Source: Gammaproteobacteria bacterium LSUCC0112
Lineage (GTDB): Bacteria; Pseudomonadota; Gammaproteobacteria; Pseudomonadales; Pseudohongiellaceae
NCBI GenBank assembly: GCA_004535785.1
Contig: SPIB01000002.1
Span: forward strand, 85,009 to 149,008
Reading direction: 5' to 3'
Length of the DNA stretch: 64,000 bases
Below are positions 48,336 to 58,446 of the stretch, one piece after another. Position numbers and translations under genes: made by a program. Below the pieces are notes generated by a model. That model did not search any database. It was not told where the DNA came from and saw only the letters and a list, made by a program, of their open reading frames with translations. Within the stretch, counting starts at the first letter, position 1, and every line of letters starts with the position of its first letter.

Positions 48336-49127
48336 ATGAAAAACCGTCGAATATTTTCCAAGGTTCTGGTTCCACTCGCGTCGCTGCTGGTGATCGGAAC
48401 GGCCAAAGCTCAGGACGTTGATACCAGCGATCTTGATCGGGCACAAAGCGTAGTTGCCGAGACCACTCAGGTAGCTGCTCAGGCTCAACAGAATATTAAC
48501 CGCCTCTCGAACTCAGCTAGCTCCCTGTTCGAAGAATTCAAACTTGAAAGCGATAACCTCGAAGCATTGTTGGTACTGAATGCCAACTGGCGTCGACAAA
48601 TCGCCATTCAGGAACAGGAACTCAATACCATTATTGAGTCTATTGCTGAAGTGCGAAACGTGACTCAAGAGCTTCCATTGCTGATGAATCGCATGATTGC
48701 AGGTGTCGAGCAATTTATTGAATTGGATATGCCTTTTCATATAGATGCCCGCAGAGCGCGTATCCAGTTTGTGCGTGATGCAATTGATAACCCGAACGTG
48801 TCAACAGCCGAGCGCTTTCGTCAGATTCTGGTGCTGTTCCAGACTGAGAACGCCTACGGCCGTACACACGAAACGTATGCAACTACCTTGAACATCGGCG
48901 GCGTTGACCGTGACGTGGACGTATTGCGTGTAGGGCGTGTTTCTCTGGTTTTCCAGACCAAAGACCGCAACCTTAGCGGAGCATGGGATGCACAGGCGCG
49001 CCAGTGGGTGACACTGGACGCTGCTGAGTATCGAAATGCAGTCCGTTCTGCAATCAACGTATCAAGCGGCATGGTTGCACCTGAAATCATTGACTTACCA
49101 ATTGTTGCGCCGGAGTTAGCACAGTGA
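48336..49127 (+). CDS. DUF3450 periplasmic coiled-coil protein
   Basis: 263 residues with a signal peptide (MKNRRIFSKVLVPLASLL...AKA). Residues about 30-110 are a long helical, Gln/Glu/Asn-rich coiled coil (AQSVVAETTQVAAQAQQNINRL). Function unknown, but DUF3450 genes regularly lead operons encoding TtpC, ExbB, ExbD and TonB in marine gammaproteobacteria, so a role in TonB energisation is likely. ATG 48336 has an AGGA site; the stop overlaps the next start (GTGA). Confidence 0.9.
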   Translation: MKNRRIFSKVLVPLASLLVIGTAKAQDVDTSDLDRAQSVVAETTQVAAQAQQNINRLSNSASSLFEEFKLESDNLEALLVLNANWRRQIAIQEQELNTIIESIAEVRNVTQELPLLMNRMIAGVEQFIELDMPFHIDARRARIQFVRDAIDNPNVSTAERFRQILVLFQTENAYGRTHETYATTLNIGGVDRDVDVLRVGRVSLVFQTKDRNLSGAWDAQARQWVTLDAAEYRNAVRSAINVSSGMVAPEIIDLPIVAPELAQ

Positions 49128-50518
49128 AGAAGAACATAATCAAATTAGCAGGCATTTCCTTTACAGGGCTTTTCCTTGCCGTGTCAACACAGGCCTTTGC
49201 ACAGCAGCCGGCAGCCAATCTGGCTGAACTTCTTCGTAATGTTGAAGAAAATCGGGTTCTGGAGTCGCAGGATGCGCGTGAGCGTGAACAGCGCTTCCAG
49301 CAACAGGTCAACCAACAACAGCAAATTCTCGAAGAGACCCGCTCCCGGATCACTGAAGAAGAAGCTGAGAACGCTCGTCTGGAAGGTGTTTTTGATGCCA
49401 ACCGTCAACTGTTGACCGAGCGTCGCGCGCAGTTGCGCGAAGTCCGGGCCAACCTGAACGAACTGTTGGGTACCATTCAGGGTGTAGCCGGTGACTTCCG
49501 TGGCGTGTTTGAAAACTCGCTAATCAGCGCACAATACCCCGGCCGTAATGAGTTCCTCGACAACTTCATCGCGCGTGTGTCCAGTGACACCGAGCAGGTG
49601 CGTGTTGATGAGATCGAGCGTTTTTGGTTCTACATGCAGCAGGAACTGGTTGAGTCCGGTCGTGTTGTTAAATATCAGGGCACGGTCGGTTTGCCATCTG
49701 GTGAACAGGAAACCCGTACCATCACCCGTATCGGGTCTTTTAATGCCATTGCTAACGGTGACTACCTGTCCTACACCGGCGCTGTTGGCCATCTGCAGGT
49801 TCTGCCACGTCAGCCCAGCGCTGATGTTGTTGGCCGTGCCGCCGCACTGGAAAATGCCCAGTCTGGCATCCACCGTGTTGGTATCGACCCTACTGGCGCC
49901 CTGGGCGGCAGCTTGATGGCTAACCTGATCAACTTCCCGACTGCTGCTGAGCAGGTTCGTGATAACTCAGGCACCATCGGATTCGCGATTATTGGTCTGG
50001 GTATCATCGGTGTACTGGTTGGACTGTTGCGCTCATTCATCCTGACGCTGGTTTCAGCCAAGGTTAGTGCGCAAATCAAGTCTGGCAAAGCCAATAAGAA
50101 CAACCCACTGGGTCGTGTATTGCTGGTGGCTGAGTCCAATCCCAATGTGGATACAGAAACACTTGAGCTGAAACTGGGCGAAGCGATTCTGCAGGAAACG
50201 CCTGCGCTAGAAAGCTTACTGACCATGATCAAGATTATCTCCACCATTGCGCCTTTGATGGGGCTGTTGGGAACGGTAACCGGTATGATCCAGGTATTCC
50301 AGCAAATCACCGTGTATGGTGCGGGTGACCCAACAATCATGGCGGGTGGTATCTCCATGGCCTTGATGACAACCGTACTGGGTATCGTTGCGGCGATTCC
50401 TTGCATCCTGATGCACGCATGGGTAAAGAGCAAAAGTGACCGTATTATCCATGTTCTGGAAGAACAGGCCACCGGCATTATCGCCAAGAAAGCAGAAGCT
50501 TCTGGCAAGCAGGCATAA
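49124..50518 (+). CDS. TtpC-like MotA/TolQ/ExbB proton channel protein with periplasmic domain
   Basis: 464 residues. A signal-like N-terminus (LAGISFTGLFLAVSTQAFA) precedes a long coiled-coil periplasmic region (residues about 25-120) and further periplasmic sequence. The MotA/TolQ/ExbB membrane domain starts near residue 285 (TIGFAIIGLGIIGVLVGLL), with TIAPLMGLLGTVTGMIQVFQ and MAGGISMALMTTVLGIVAAIPCI. This matches TtpC, the fourth component of the Vibrio TonB2 system. GTG 49124 overlaps the DUF3450 stop by four bases. Confidence 0.9.
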   Translation: MKKNIIKLAGISFTGLFLAVSTQAFAQQPAANLAELLRNVEENRVLESQDAREREQRFQQQVNQQQQILEETRSRITEEEAENARLEGVFDANRQLLTERRAQLREVRANLNELLGTIQGVAGDFRGVFENSLISAQYPGRNEFLDNFIARVSSDTEQVRVDEIERFWFYMQQELVESGRVVKYQGTVGLPSGEQETRTITRIGSFNAIANGDYLSYTGAVGHLQVLPRQPSADVVGRAAALENAQSGIHRVGIDPTGALGGSLMANLINFPTAAEQVRDNSGTIGFAIIGLGIIGVLVGLLRSFILTLVSAKVSAQIKSGKANKNNPLGRVLLVAESNPNVDTETLELKLGEAILQETPALESLLTMIKIISTIAPLMGLLGTVTGMIQVFQQITVYGAGDPTIMAGGISMALMTTVLGIVAAIPCILMHAWVKSKSDRIIHVLEEQATGIIAKKAEASGKQA

Positions 50519-50527
50519 GGGGGTTTC

Positions 50528-51049
50528 ATGTACTTTGCACTGCTCGATGGTTATGAAGCGATTGGAGACTTCATGGCAAGAGGCGGGAATGTGTTGTGGA
50601 TTATCGCACTCCTGCTTCTGGTGAAATGGTCTCTTATTTTCGAGCGGATCTGGTTCCTGCATTCTACTCACGCCAAGAGGGTCAAACAGACCCTCGCAGT
50701 GTGGGCGGGCCGGTCCGAGACCCGTTCATGGCGTGCACAACAGATACGTAACATGATGATTTCAGAGGCTTCGCTGGATCTGAAATCAACCTTGCCGTTG
50801 ATTGAAGCGCTGGTGGTGATCTGTCCCTTGCTTGGACTTCTGGGTACCGTAACAGGCATGATTGAAGTGTTTTATGTGATGGCTTTGACCGGTGGTGGTG
50901 ATGCCAAGTCAATGGCGGGTGGTGTCTCAAAGGCAACAATTCCGACAATGGCGGGCATGGTAGGCGCACTTTCCGGCATTTTTGCCTATAACTGGCTGAA
51001 ACACCGTATTGATCGTGACCTGGAACTGCTCGAAGACCACATGGCCTAA
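50528..51049 (+). CDS. exbB: ExbB-type proton channel subunit
   Basis: 173 residues with three membrane helices; short ExbB2 type. The conserved channel segment reads LIEALVVICPLLGLLGTVTGMIEVF and the last helix MAGGVSKATIPTMAGMVGALSGIF. It works with ExbD to couple the proton gradient to TonB. It follows the TtpC-like gene by nine bases. Confidence 0.93.
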   Translation: MYFALLDGYEAIGDFMARGGNVLWIIALLLLVKWSLIFERIWFLHSTHAKRVKQTLAVWAGRSETRSWRAQQIRNMMISEASLDLKSTLPLIEALVVICPLLGLLGTVTGMIEVFYVMALTGGGDAKSMAGGVSKATIPTMAGMVGALSGIFAYNWLKHRIDRDLELLEDHMA

Positions 51050-51081
51050 GTCAATTTTGAAGATTCTGAAAAGGCATAATA

Positions 51082-51489
51082 ATGAAAACAGGTTTAATGA
51101 AGAAACGCGGGGACGATGTAGCAGGGGAGATCGACCTAACCCCAATGCTGGATGTTGTCTTCATCCTGCTGATCTTCTTTATCGTCACCTCAGTGTTTGT
51201 CACAGAGGCCGGTATTGATGTATCCAAGCCGGAAGCATCAACTGCGGAAGCCCGTTCCAAGGACCTGATCCTGATTGCGGTCAGTGGTGATGGTCAAATC
51301 TGGATCGACGGCGAGCAAGTCGATCCCCGTTTTATCCGCTCTCGTTTTGAACGACGTCTGGCTGAAACCCCGAATGCATCCGTTGTTATTCAGGGCGACA
51401 GAGCCGCACAAAACGAGCATGTCATGACCATTCTTCGCGCAGCACGTGATGCAAATATCGCCGCTGTGTCGATTTCAACGGAGAACTGA
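51082..51489 (+). CDS. exbD: ExbD-type biopolymer transport protein
   Basis: 135 residues with a single membrane helix. The family signature IDLTPMLDVVFILLIFFIVTSVF contains the essential membrane Asp (in MLDVVF). The remainder is the periplasmic domain. It partners ExbB and TonB, the flanking genes. Confidence 0.95.
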   Translation: MKTGLMKKRGDDVAGEIDLTPMLDVVFILLIFFIVTSVFVTEAGIDVSKPEASTAEARSKDLILIAVSGDGQIWIDGEQVDPRFIRSRFERRLAETPNASVVIQGDRAAQNEHVMTILRAARDANIAAVSISTEN

Positions 51490-51491
51490 AC

Positions 51492-52100
51492 ATGATTTTC
51501 ATTCGATGGGTGATCTCTGTAGGGCTAGCAGCAGCGGTAACAATTGGTCTGTTTTACTTCATGCAAGCGCTGATCGCAACGGGCGGTGAATTGGAAGAGC
51601 GTCTCAATGTGATTCGTATTGTTGACGCGACCATGCCCGAAATTGTGATGGAAGTGGTACGTGAAGTCGAACGTCCTGAAGAGATTGAACAGCTTGAGCA
51701 ACCGCCGCCCGATGTGCCTGACCGCAACATCAACATGGACGGCGATAACAACCTCAATATCAGCCGAGAAGTTGTTAATGTCGACCTCGATCTGAATATT
51801 GGTGCTGCAGGCTTGGGTGCTACCGACGGTGAAATGTTACCGTTGGTGAATATTCAACCCACCTACCCGACGCGCGCAGCGCAGCGTGGTATCGAGGGTT
51901 GGGCGCAGGTATCGTTCACTGTGACTGAAACTGGCGGCGTGCGTGACGTGTTTGTGGTCGATGCTGAGCCTCAAGGCATGTTTGATCAGGCCTCAATACG
52001 TGCCGCAGAACGTTTCCGTTTTCAACCACGTGTTGTGAATGGCCAGCCGGTTGAAGTACCCAATGTTCAATATGTATTCCGTTTCCAGTTGGAGGAGTGA
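51492..52100 (+). CDS. tonB: TonB energy transducer
   Basis: 202 residues, TonB2-like. An N-terminal membrane helix (residues about 6-28) is followed by a Glu/Pro-rich spacer (VERPEEIEQLEQPPPDVPD) and the C-terminal TonB domain (MLPLVNIQPTYPTRAAQRGIEGWAQVSFTVTETGGV...RFQPRVVNGQPVEVPN). The spacer is short compared with E. coli TonB. It starts two bases after exbD. Confidence 0.94.
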   Translation: MIFIRWVISVGLAAAVTIGLFYFMQALIATGGELEERLNVIRIVDATMPEIVMEVVREVERPEEIEQLEQPPPDVPDRNINMDGDNNLNISREVVNVDLDLNIGAAGLGATDGEMLPLVNIQPTYPTRAAQRGIEGWAQVSFTVTETGGVRDVFVVDAEPQGMFDQASIRAAERFRFQPRVVNGQPVEVPNVQYVFRFQLEE

Positions 52101-52103
52101 TCA

Positions 52104-53471
52104 ATGGCGACTTCACATTTGAAACTTAGAAAGATTGTGATGGCGGGTATGCTGGCAGCTTCTGCGGTTGTGTTGCAAGCAATAGTGTCGGAGCCGGTCT
52201 ACGCACAACAGTCAGGTCAGAGTGAGCAGTCAGGGCAGCGTCAACCGCCACCCACGCGTAGCTCGGACACGTTGAGCGATCGTGTATACCGTGCGATTGC
52301 TGAAATCCAGGAGATGATGACGCCTGAGGATACAACCGAACAGCCTGATCTGGTGGGTGCAAAGCGTGCGCTGGATGCGTTGAACGAGCGTTATGACTCG
52401 CTGAATGATTTTGAAAAATCAACGCTGATGAACTTTTACACGAACTATTATCTGGCAACAGATGATATTCCTAACGCAATGGCCACCTTTGAGAAGATTT
52501 TGCTAATTGAAAATCTTCGTGAAGAGCAACGTTTGCGAGCGCTGTTGAGCCTGGGCCAGTTGTACGCCTCAGAAGAACGCTACGACGAAGCAATTACCAC
52601 GTTGGGTCAGTGGCGTGATCTGTCTGTTGATGAAAATGCAACGGTATTCCAGATTCTGGCCTTGGCTTATTACAACAAGCAAGACTACCGGCAAGCCATT
52701 CCCCATTTGATCAGTCATATGGATATGCTGCGCGCCGAAGGCCGCGAGTTGGGTAAGAACATTTATGGCCTTCTGAACCTGATGTATATCGAGCTTGAAG
52801 ACTATAACAGTGCTTATGATGTAACCAAGACGATGGTTGGTTTGTTTGATGAAGCATCGGACTGGCGCAACCTGGCTGCGATTTATGGTTATTTGGATGA
52901 CGATGCCAAACGTGTTCAGACTTTGGAGCTGACTTACCGTAAGGGGTATTTCGCAAACGAGGGCGATTACTTGAACCTCGCGCAATCATTGGCGGGTATG
53001 GACGCACCGGCTCGTGGCATCAAGATTCTTGAAGACGGCATGGAAAAAGGTGTTGTGGAAGAAAACGATGCCAATTTGCGACGCTTAACGCAGATGTACA
53101 TCATGGCAAGTGAATTTCAGGGTGCGCTGGAGCCAGCAAAACGTTTGTCAGAGTTGGCCAATGATGGTGAAGCCTGGGACTACCTTGGGTACGTTTATCT
53201 GATGAACCGCGACTATGCCAATGCAGCAACTGCTATGCAGACTGCGCTGGAGCGTGGCGGTCTTGAAAACCGTGGCGAAGTTCAACTGTCTCTGGCGCGT
53301 GCCTTGGTTGAGCTGGATCGATTTGATGAAGCACTGGCAGCGGCCGAAAGTGCTCGTGCCTCAGGACAAAATAATGCTGCGCAATTTGTGACATTTGTTC
53401 GAAGCTCCAAAGATCGCCACGAGGCATTGCAAAAGCGTAAACAGGAATCGATTCAGTATTATCGCTCCTGA
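52104..53471 (+). CDS. periplasmic TPR-repeat protein of the TonB operon
   Basis: 455 residues. A signal peptide (MVIMAGMLAASAVVLQ region, cleavage near VYAQ) and a Gln/Ser-rich stretch precede several tetratricopeptide repeats, e.g. LRALLSLGQLYASEERYDEAITTLGQW, FQILALAYYNKQDYRQAIPHL and AWDYLGYVYLMNRDYANAATAMQTAL. TPR proteins are recurring last members of ExbB/ExbD/TonB operons of this type; the partner is unknown. It begins three bases after tonB and is followed by a terminator. Confidence 0.9.
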   Translation: MATSHLKLRKIVMAGMLAASAVVLQAIVSEPVYAQQSGQSEQSGQRQPPPTRSSDTLSDRVYRAIAEIQEMMTPEDTTEQPDLVGAKRALDALNERYDSLNDFEKSTLMNFYTNYYLATDDIPNAMATFEKILLIENLREEQRLRALLSLGQLYASEERYDEAITTLGQWRDLSVDENATVFQILALAYYNKQDYRQAIPHLISHMDMLRAEGRELGKNIYGLLNLMYIELEDYNSAYDVTKTMVGLFDEASDWRNLAAIYGYLDDDAKRVQTLELTYRKGYFANEGDYLNLAQSLAGMDAPARGIKILEDGMEKGVVEENDANLRRLTQMYIMASEFQGALEPAKRLSELANDGEAWDYLGYVYLMNRDYANAATAMQTALERGGLENRGEVQLSLARALVELDRFDEALAAAESARASGQNNAAQFVTFVRSSKDRHEALQKRKQESIQYYRS

Positions 53472-53483
53472 TAGTTGAATGAT

Positions 53484-53510
53484 GTGTCCGGCTTGAAAAA
53501 GCCGGTACAC
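53484..53510 (+). other. hairpin after the TPR gene
   Basis: GTGTCCGGCTT (53484-53494) pairs with AAGCCGGTACAC (53499-53510) with one bulged base and a GAAA loop; no T run follows. The true terminator lies just downstream. Confidence 0.55.
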
Positions 53511-53520
53511 GTCCCCATAA

Positions 53521-53555
53521 AAGCCCGGTAACCGAAAGGTTAATCGGGTTTTTTT
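53521..53555 (+). terminator. intrinsic terminator of the TonB operon
   Basis: CCCG and AACC arms (53524-53533) pair with GGTT and CGGG (53538-53548) around a GAAA loop, followed by seven T. A clear rho-independent terminator just before htpG. Confidence 0.88.
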
Positions 53556-53591
53556 ATGCATTTGCCAGAACTATATGCAGGGGTTATTTGT

Positions 53592-55505
53592 ATGACAACA
53601 GACATTAAAAAGGAAACCAGAGGGTTTGAAACTGAGGCCAAGCAGCTGCTGCAATTGATGATTCACTCGCTGTACAGCAACAAGGAAGTATTCCTGCGTG
53701 AATTGATTTCAAATGCGTCCGATGCGGCAGATAAGTTGCGTTTTGAGGCGCTGTCAAAACCGGAGCTGTTCGAGAATGACGCGGAATTGAACGTTCTGAT
53801 CAATTTTGACAAAGACGCTGGCACCATCACCATTTCTGACAATGGAATCGGCATGACACGTGATGAAGTGATCAGCAATCTGGGAACGATAGCGCGCTCC
53901 GGCACCGCGCAATTTCTCAATAATTTAAGTGGTGATCAGAAAAAAGATTCGCAACTGATTGGCCAGTTTGGGGTTGGCTTTTACTCCGCCTTTATTGTGG
54001 CATCAGAAGTAGAAGTGCTGACAAGAAAGGCAGGTGAGGATGCGGCGAATGCTGTGCATTGGGTGTCGCAAGGAGAGGCTGACTACACTGTAGAAACGGT
54101 TGAAAAAGCCAGCCGGGGAACCACCGTCATTTTAAAACTGCGGCCAGAGAATCTAGAATTTGCTGATGCATTCCGGCTACGACAGATTGTTAAAAAGTAC
54201 GCCGACCATATTGCCATACCTGTCTTGCTTCCGAAGCAGGATTTTTCCAAGGATGCTGATGGCGATACATCGGACTCAGCGCCTGAGTTTGAATCAGTTA
54301 ACTCAGCAAAAGCACTGTGGACTCGCCCACGCTCGGATGTAAAGGAAGACGAATACATCGAGTTTTACAAACACATTTCTCACGACTATGAAAAACCATT
54401 GAACTGGAGCCACAACAAAGTTGAAGGCAAACTCGAATACACCAGTTTGTTATATGTGCCGGGTCGCGCACCGTTTGATTTGTGGAACCGTGATGGTGTG
54501 CGTGGTTTGAAGCTGTATGTTCAACGCGTGTTTATCATGGATCAGGCTGAACAGTTTTTGCCGTTGTATCTGCGCTTTATAAAGGGTGTTGTTGATTCCA
54601 ATGATATTTCATTAAACGTTTCTCGTGAGATTCTTCAGAAAGATCCCGCTGTTGACTCAATGCGTAGTGCGTTGACCAAACGAGCATTGGATATGCTGGG
54701 CAAGCTCAAATCGGATGATAAAGAGAAATACAGCAAATTCTGGACTGAATTTGGTCAGGTGTTAAAAGAAGGTCCAGGCGAAGATTTTTCCAACCGGGAA
54801 ACAATCGCCAAGTTGCTGATGTTCGCCAGTACACATGAATCCAGTCAAGGTCAGGATCAGACGCTGGAGGACTATGTCTCCCGAATGAAACCTGAGCAGA
54901 GCAAGATTTTTTATCTGATTGCTGACTCTGCCAAAGCGGCTCGCAATAGTCCGCATCTGGAGATTTTCCGCAAAAAAGGTATTGAAGTGTTGTTGTTGTC
55001 AGATCGTATTGATGAGTGGCTGATGAGCCATCTGCATGAATTTGATGGCAAGTCCTTGCAGGACATCACTCGCGGTGAGCTCGATCTTGGCGGACTGGAT
55101 GATGAAGCCGAGAAAGTTGAACAAGAGAAACGCGAGCAATCCATGAAGCCTTTGCTTGATCGTGTTAAAACGAGCTTGGGCGATCGCATTAAAGAGGCGC
55201 GTGTCAGTCACCGCTTGACCGACTCACCGGCGTGTCTGGCACTGGACGAAGATGATATGGGCGCGCAAATGCGCCGCATTATGCAGGCATCCGGTCAATC
55301 CGTGCCTGAGACCAAACCCATCTTTGAACTGAACCCGACACATCCGCTGATCAACAAACTTGAGCACGAGCCGGATGAAGAGCGTTTTGGCGACTTGATT
55401 TCTTTGTTGTTTGATCAGGCAAGTCTTGCTGAAGGGCATGAATTGGAAGACCCCGCCCGATTCAGCCGACAACTCAACAAACTGTTGCTCGAGTTGTGCG
55501 ACTGA
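53592..55505 (+). CDS. htpG: Chaperone HtpG (Hsp90)
   Basis: Bacterial Hsp90, 637 residues (E. coli 624). The GHKL ATP site is seen as [31 protein letters not shown] and [13 protein letters not shown]. The middle domain includes [28 protein letters not shown] and [13 protein letters not shown] 53592 is used; an upstream in-frame ATG at 53556 lies in the terminator tail. No heat-shock promoter was recognised. Confidence 0.97.
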   Translation: MTTDIKKETRGFETEAKQLLQLMIHSLYSNKEVFLRELISNASDAADKLRFEALSKPELFENDAELNVLINFDKDAGTITISDNGIGMTRDEVISNLGTIARSGTAQFLNNLSGDQKKDSQLIGQFGVGFYSAFIVASEVEVLTRKAGEDAANAVHWVSQGEADYTVETVEKASRGTTVILKLRPENLEFADAFRLRQIVKKYADHIAIPVLLPKQDFSKDADGDTSDSAPEFESVNSAKALWTRPRSDVKEDEYIEFYKHISHDYEKPLNWSHNKVEGKLEYTSLLYVPGRAPFDLWNRDGVRGLKLYVQRVFIMDQAEQFLPLYLRFIKGVVDSNDISLNVSREILQKDPAVDSMRSALTKRALDMLGKLKSDDKEKYSKFWTEFGQVLKEGPGEDFSNRETIAKLLMFASTHESSQGQDQTLEDYVSRMKPEQSKIFYLIADSAKAARNSPHLEIFRKKGIEVLLLSDRIDEWLMSHLHEFDGKSLQDITRGELDLGGLDDEAEKVEQEKREQSMKPLLDRVKTSLGDRIKEARVSHRLTDSPACLALDEDDMGAQMRRIMQASGQSVPETKPIFELNPTHPLINKLEHEPDEERFGDLISLLFDQASLAEGHELEDPARFSRQLNKLLLELCD

Positions 55506-55524
55506 TATCAGACTGAACGAAATC

Positions 55525-55556
55525 CGAGCCGCTGTTACATGCGTTGCAGCGGCTCG
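55525..55556. terminator. hairpin between convergent htpG and argS
   Basis: CGAGCCGCTG (55525-55534) pairs perfectly with CAGCGGCTCG (55547-55556) around a 12-base loop. The 3' arm lies in the last codons of argS. No U-tract. Confidence 0.55.
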
Positions 55557-57271
55557 ATTCCCAGCAAACTTAAACCCTTCTTGAGCGTGATAGCGGTGAG
55601 GTTAGACAACGCCAGACGACTTTTGCGTGTCTCTGTGTCGGATTTGAGAATTGGACAGCTTTCATAAAACTTCATGAATAAGCCAGACAGTTCATACAAA
55701 TACAGGCACAGTTGATTGGGGAAACAGTCTTCGCCCAGTTGCTGTACCAATTCCGCGAATTGCAGAATTTTAACCGCCAGAGCTCGCTCTTCGGTCTCTG
55801 TCAGCTGTATATGCTCTCCGGGCGTGACGGATTCTTCTTCCAGACGCCGCAAAACACTTTGAATACGAGCATAGGCGTACAGCAAATAAGGCGCCGTGTT
55901 GCCCTCGAATGACAGCATGCTGGACCAATCAAACACGTAATCACTGGTTCGATTTTTGGATAAGTCCGAATACTTCACTGAAGCAATTCCAACCGTTTTG
56001 GCAATCAAAGCTTTCTCCGAATCTGACAGATTCGGGTTCTTTTCAGTGACCAGATCGCCCGCACGAGTTACGGCTTCATCAAGCAACTCGCGTAACTTGA
56101 CGGTATCACCACTGCGCGTTTTGAAAGGTTTACCATCCTCGCCCATCATGGTGCCGTAGGCAATGTGTTCCAGTTTGCAATTCTGTCGAACAAAATCTGC
56201 TGCCCGGGCAACTGCAAATACCTGCTGAAAATGCAGGCTCTGCCGGGCATCGACTACATATAACACCCTGTCAGCACCCAGTGTGTCCGAGCGGTAACGA
56301 ATGGCTGCCAGGTCGGTACTTGCGTACAGAAATCCACCGTCTCGCTTCTGAATGATTACCGGTAACGGGCTACCATCTTTGCCTTTGAACTCATCAAGGA
56401 AAACACATTGTGCGCCGTCGGATTCACTCAATAAACCTTTGGCCGAAAGTGCATTAACAATATCTGGCAACTCTTTGTTATAAAAGCTTTCTGCGCGCAG
56501 ATCGCTACGCTTTAATCCGATGGACAATAGCGAGTAGACCTCTTCGCAGTGCTTGAGGGATTCATCAATAAAGCGCTGCCAGGCTGCCAGACAGCCCGCA
56601 TCACCTTGTTGCAGTTTGACCACATAGGAGCGCGCTTGATCGGCAAATTCGGGCTCCGCATCAAATCGTTGTTTGGCTGCCCTGTAGAACCCTTCAAGAT
56701 CAGCCAGATTATTGGACAAGGATTTCTCATCACTACTCAATGAGTTCATATGGGCGATTAACATGCCAAATTGCGTACCCCAGTCGCCAACGTGATTCTG
56801 ACGAATGACGCAGTGCCCAAGTGCCTCTAGAATCCGTACGATGGCATCACCAATGATCGTCCCGCGCAGATGGCCGACGTGCATTTCCTTGGCCAGGTTT
56901 GGGCTGGAGTAGTCAACAACAATGGTTTGTGGGTGTTGGCTGGGAATAATCAGTGCACTGTGATCCGCGAGGCACACAGTGGCTCTGTCTGCCAACAAGC
57001 CGGTCTCCAGAAATAAATTGATAAAGCCCGGACCGGCGACTTCTGCGCGTGCAATCAAGTTGTGACCGGATAACTTGCTGACAACCTGTGCGGCAAGATC
57101 CCGTGGATTCTGGCGAAGTTGCCGTGCAACTGCCATCACACCATTGGCCTGATAGTCACCAAACTCAGGGCGCGAGGCGTAAATAACCTGTCCCTTGGCA
57201 TCTTTGATGCCGCAGACCTGAATCAGTGCTTCGGTAACGGCTTTTTCCAGGGATTCTTTGATTGTTAACAT
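55535..57271 (-). CDS. argS: Arginyl-tRNA synthetase
   Basis: Class I synthetase, 578 residues (E. coli 577). The HIGH motif lies in SSPNLAKEMHVGHLRGTIIGDA. There is no KMSKS-like motif, as usual for ArgS; the loop reads EDGKPFKTRSGDTVKL. The C-terminal anticodon-binding domain ends LSLLGIEPLQRM. ATG 57271 has a well-placed GGAG; the longer in-frame ORF is not supported. It is divergent from rluC. Confidence 0.96.
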   Translation of the reverse strand: MLTIKESLEKAVTEALIQVCGIKDAKGQVIYASRPEFGDYQANGVMAVARQLRQNPRDLAAQVVSKLSGHNLIARAEVAGPGFINLFLETGLLADRATVCLADHSALIIPSQHPQTIVVDYSSPNLAKEMHVGHLRGTIIGDAIVRILEALGHCVIRQNHVGDWGTQFGMLIAHMNSLSSDEKSLSNNLADLEGFYRAAKQRFDAEPEFADQARSYVVKLQQGDAGCLAAWQRFIDESLKHCEEVYSLLSIGLKRSDLRAESFYNKELPDIVNALSAKGLLSESDGAQCVFLDEFKGKDGSPLPVIIQKRDGGFLYASTDLAAIRYRSDTLGADRVLYVVDARQSLHFQQVFAVARAADFVRQNCKLEHIAYGTMMGEDGKPFKTRSGDTVKLRELLDEAVTRAGDLVTEKNPNLSDSEKALIAKTVGIASVKYSDLSKNRTSDYVFDWSSMLSFEGNTAPYLLYAYARIQSVLRRLEEESVTPGEHIQLTETEERALAVKILQFAELVQQLGEDCFPNQLCLYLYELSGLFMKFYESCPILKSDTETRKSRLALSNLTAITLKKGLSLLGIEPLQRM

Positions 57272-57380
57272 GGCAAGCTCCAGGTGGGATAGCAAAAACT
57301 GCGCGGATTTTACACCAATCAGCGACTGGCTGCCGTATCGATGTGCCAGCGATGGTATACTGCCGGCCGTTTTCAATCAG

Positions 57381-58361
57381 ATGGTTACCACTATGAGCTC
57401 TCAGCTCCAGACAGATTCAATGTCCGTTAACAGCGCCAATACGGGCGTGCAACTGATTGATGTTTCAGCACATTCAGATGGGCAGCGGCTGGATAATTTT
57501 CTAATGTCGCGTTTAAAAGGGGTGCCGAAATCACACTTGTATCGCCTGATTAGAAAGGGTGAAATACGGGTAAACAAAAAGCGTTGTAAGCCTGATCAGC
57601 GTTTAAACGAGTCTGATATTGTCCGCGTTGCTCCTTTAAGGTTGGCGGAGCAGGCGTCTCAAGTCGCTCCAAGTGCCGGGCTGATTGAAAGGTTAAATGA
57701 ATCAATTATTTACGAGGATGAGCACTTGCTGGTGCTTAACAAACCCTCAGGGCTTGCTGTGCACGGCGGCTCTGGAATCAAGTCGGGGTTGATTGAAGCG
57801 CTCAGATTTATGGCAGGCGAAGAAGGGTACCGGGAACTGGTGCATCGGCTGGACAAAGAAACGTCGGGTTGTCTGTTGGTCGCGAAAACGGGCAAGGCGC
57901 TGAAATTCCTGCAAAATGAGATGAAAGCAGGGCAGGTTGAAAAAAAGTATCTTGTGTTGGTTCACGGCCAATGGCCTACGCAACTGACGCGTATTGATGC
58001 TCCGTTGCTGAAACATCATCCCAGCGACGCGGAAAGTTACTCAACCATTGATGAAACAGGCAAGCCATCCATCACCTTGTTTAACGTTCGGCAGGTGCTT
58101 GAAACGGCGAGCTTGTTGGAAGCAACCTTGATCACCGGTCGCACGCATCAGATCAGAGTCCATACCCAGTCGGCAGGGCATCCGGTTGTGGGTGATACAC
58201 GTTATACACACAACAAACCCGGCCCGTTAAACTCCATCAGGTTTTTGTGTCTGCATTCTGCATCATTGAAGTTCACGCACCCGGTCAGTGGCGCAAGAAA
58301 GGAGTTTTCAGCACCGATGCCTGAAGTCATGCAATCCTTGATAGACACATTGAGTGCATAG
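57381..58361 (+). CDS. rluC: 23S rRNA pseudouridine synthase RluC-type
   Basis: About 326 residues. An S4 RNA-binding domain (GQRLDNFLMSRLKGVPKSHLYRLIRKGEIRVNKKR) is followed by the pseudouridine synthase domain with the catalytic Asp in HRLDKETSG and the closing motif GRTHQIRVHTQ. RluC modifies U955, U2504 and U2580 in E. coli; assignment to RluC over RluD rests on overall similarity and neighbourhood with yceD and rpmF. The start could be ATG 57381, 57393 or 57420. Confidence 0.9.
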   Translation: MVTTMSSQLQTDSMSVNSANTGVQLIDVSAHSDGQRLDNFLMSRLKGVPKSHLYRLIRKGEIRVNKKRCKPDQRLNESDIVRVAPLRLAEQASQVAPSAGLIERLNESIIYEDEHLLVLNKPSGLAVHGGSGIKSGLIEALRFMAGEEGYRELVHRLDKETSGCLLVAKTGKALKFLQNEMKAGQVEKKYLVLVHGQWPTQLTRIDAPLLKHHPSDAESYSTIDETGKPSITLFNVRQVLETASLLEATLITGRTHQIRVHTQSAGHPVVGDTRYTHNKPGPLNSIRFLCLHSASLKFTHPVSGARKEFSAPMPEVMQSLIDTLSA

Positions 58362-58408
58362 AATCGGGCGTAAGAACCCGGAAAATAGGCAAAAATGCAT
58401 ATATTTTT

Positions 58409-58437
58409 TTGACATGGAGGCTTTGTGCCCCTAGAAT
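58409..58437 (+). promoter_or_regulatory. strong sigma-70 promoter of yceD-rpmF-fab
   Basis: TTGACA (58409-58414), exactly 17 bases, TAGAAT (58432-58437), then TGCGCGCC. Only nine bases separate the -10 box from the yceD ATG at 58447, so the mRNA would start within about four bases of the codon. Confidence 0.85.
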
Positions 58438-58446
58438 TGCGCGCCT

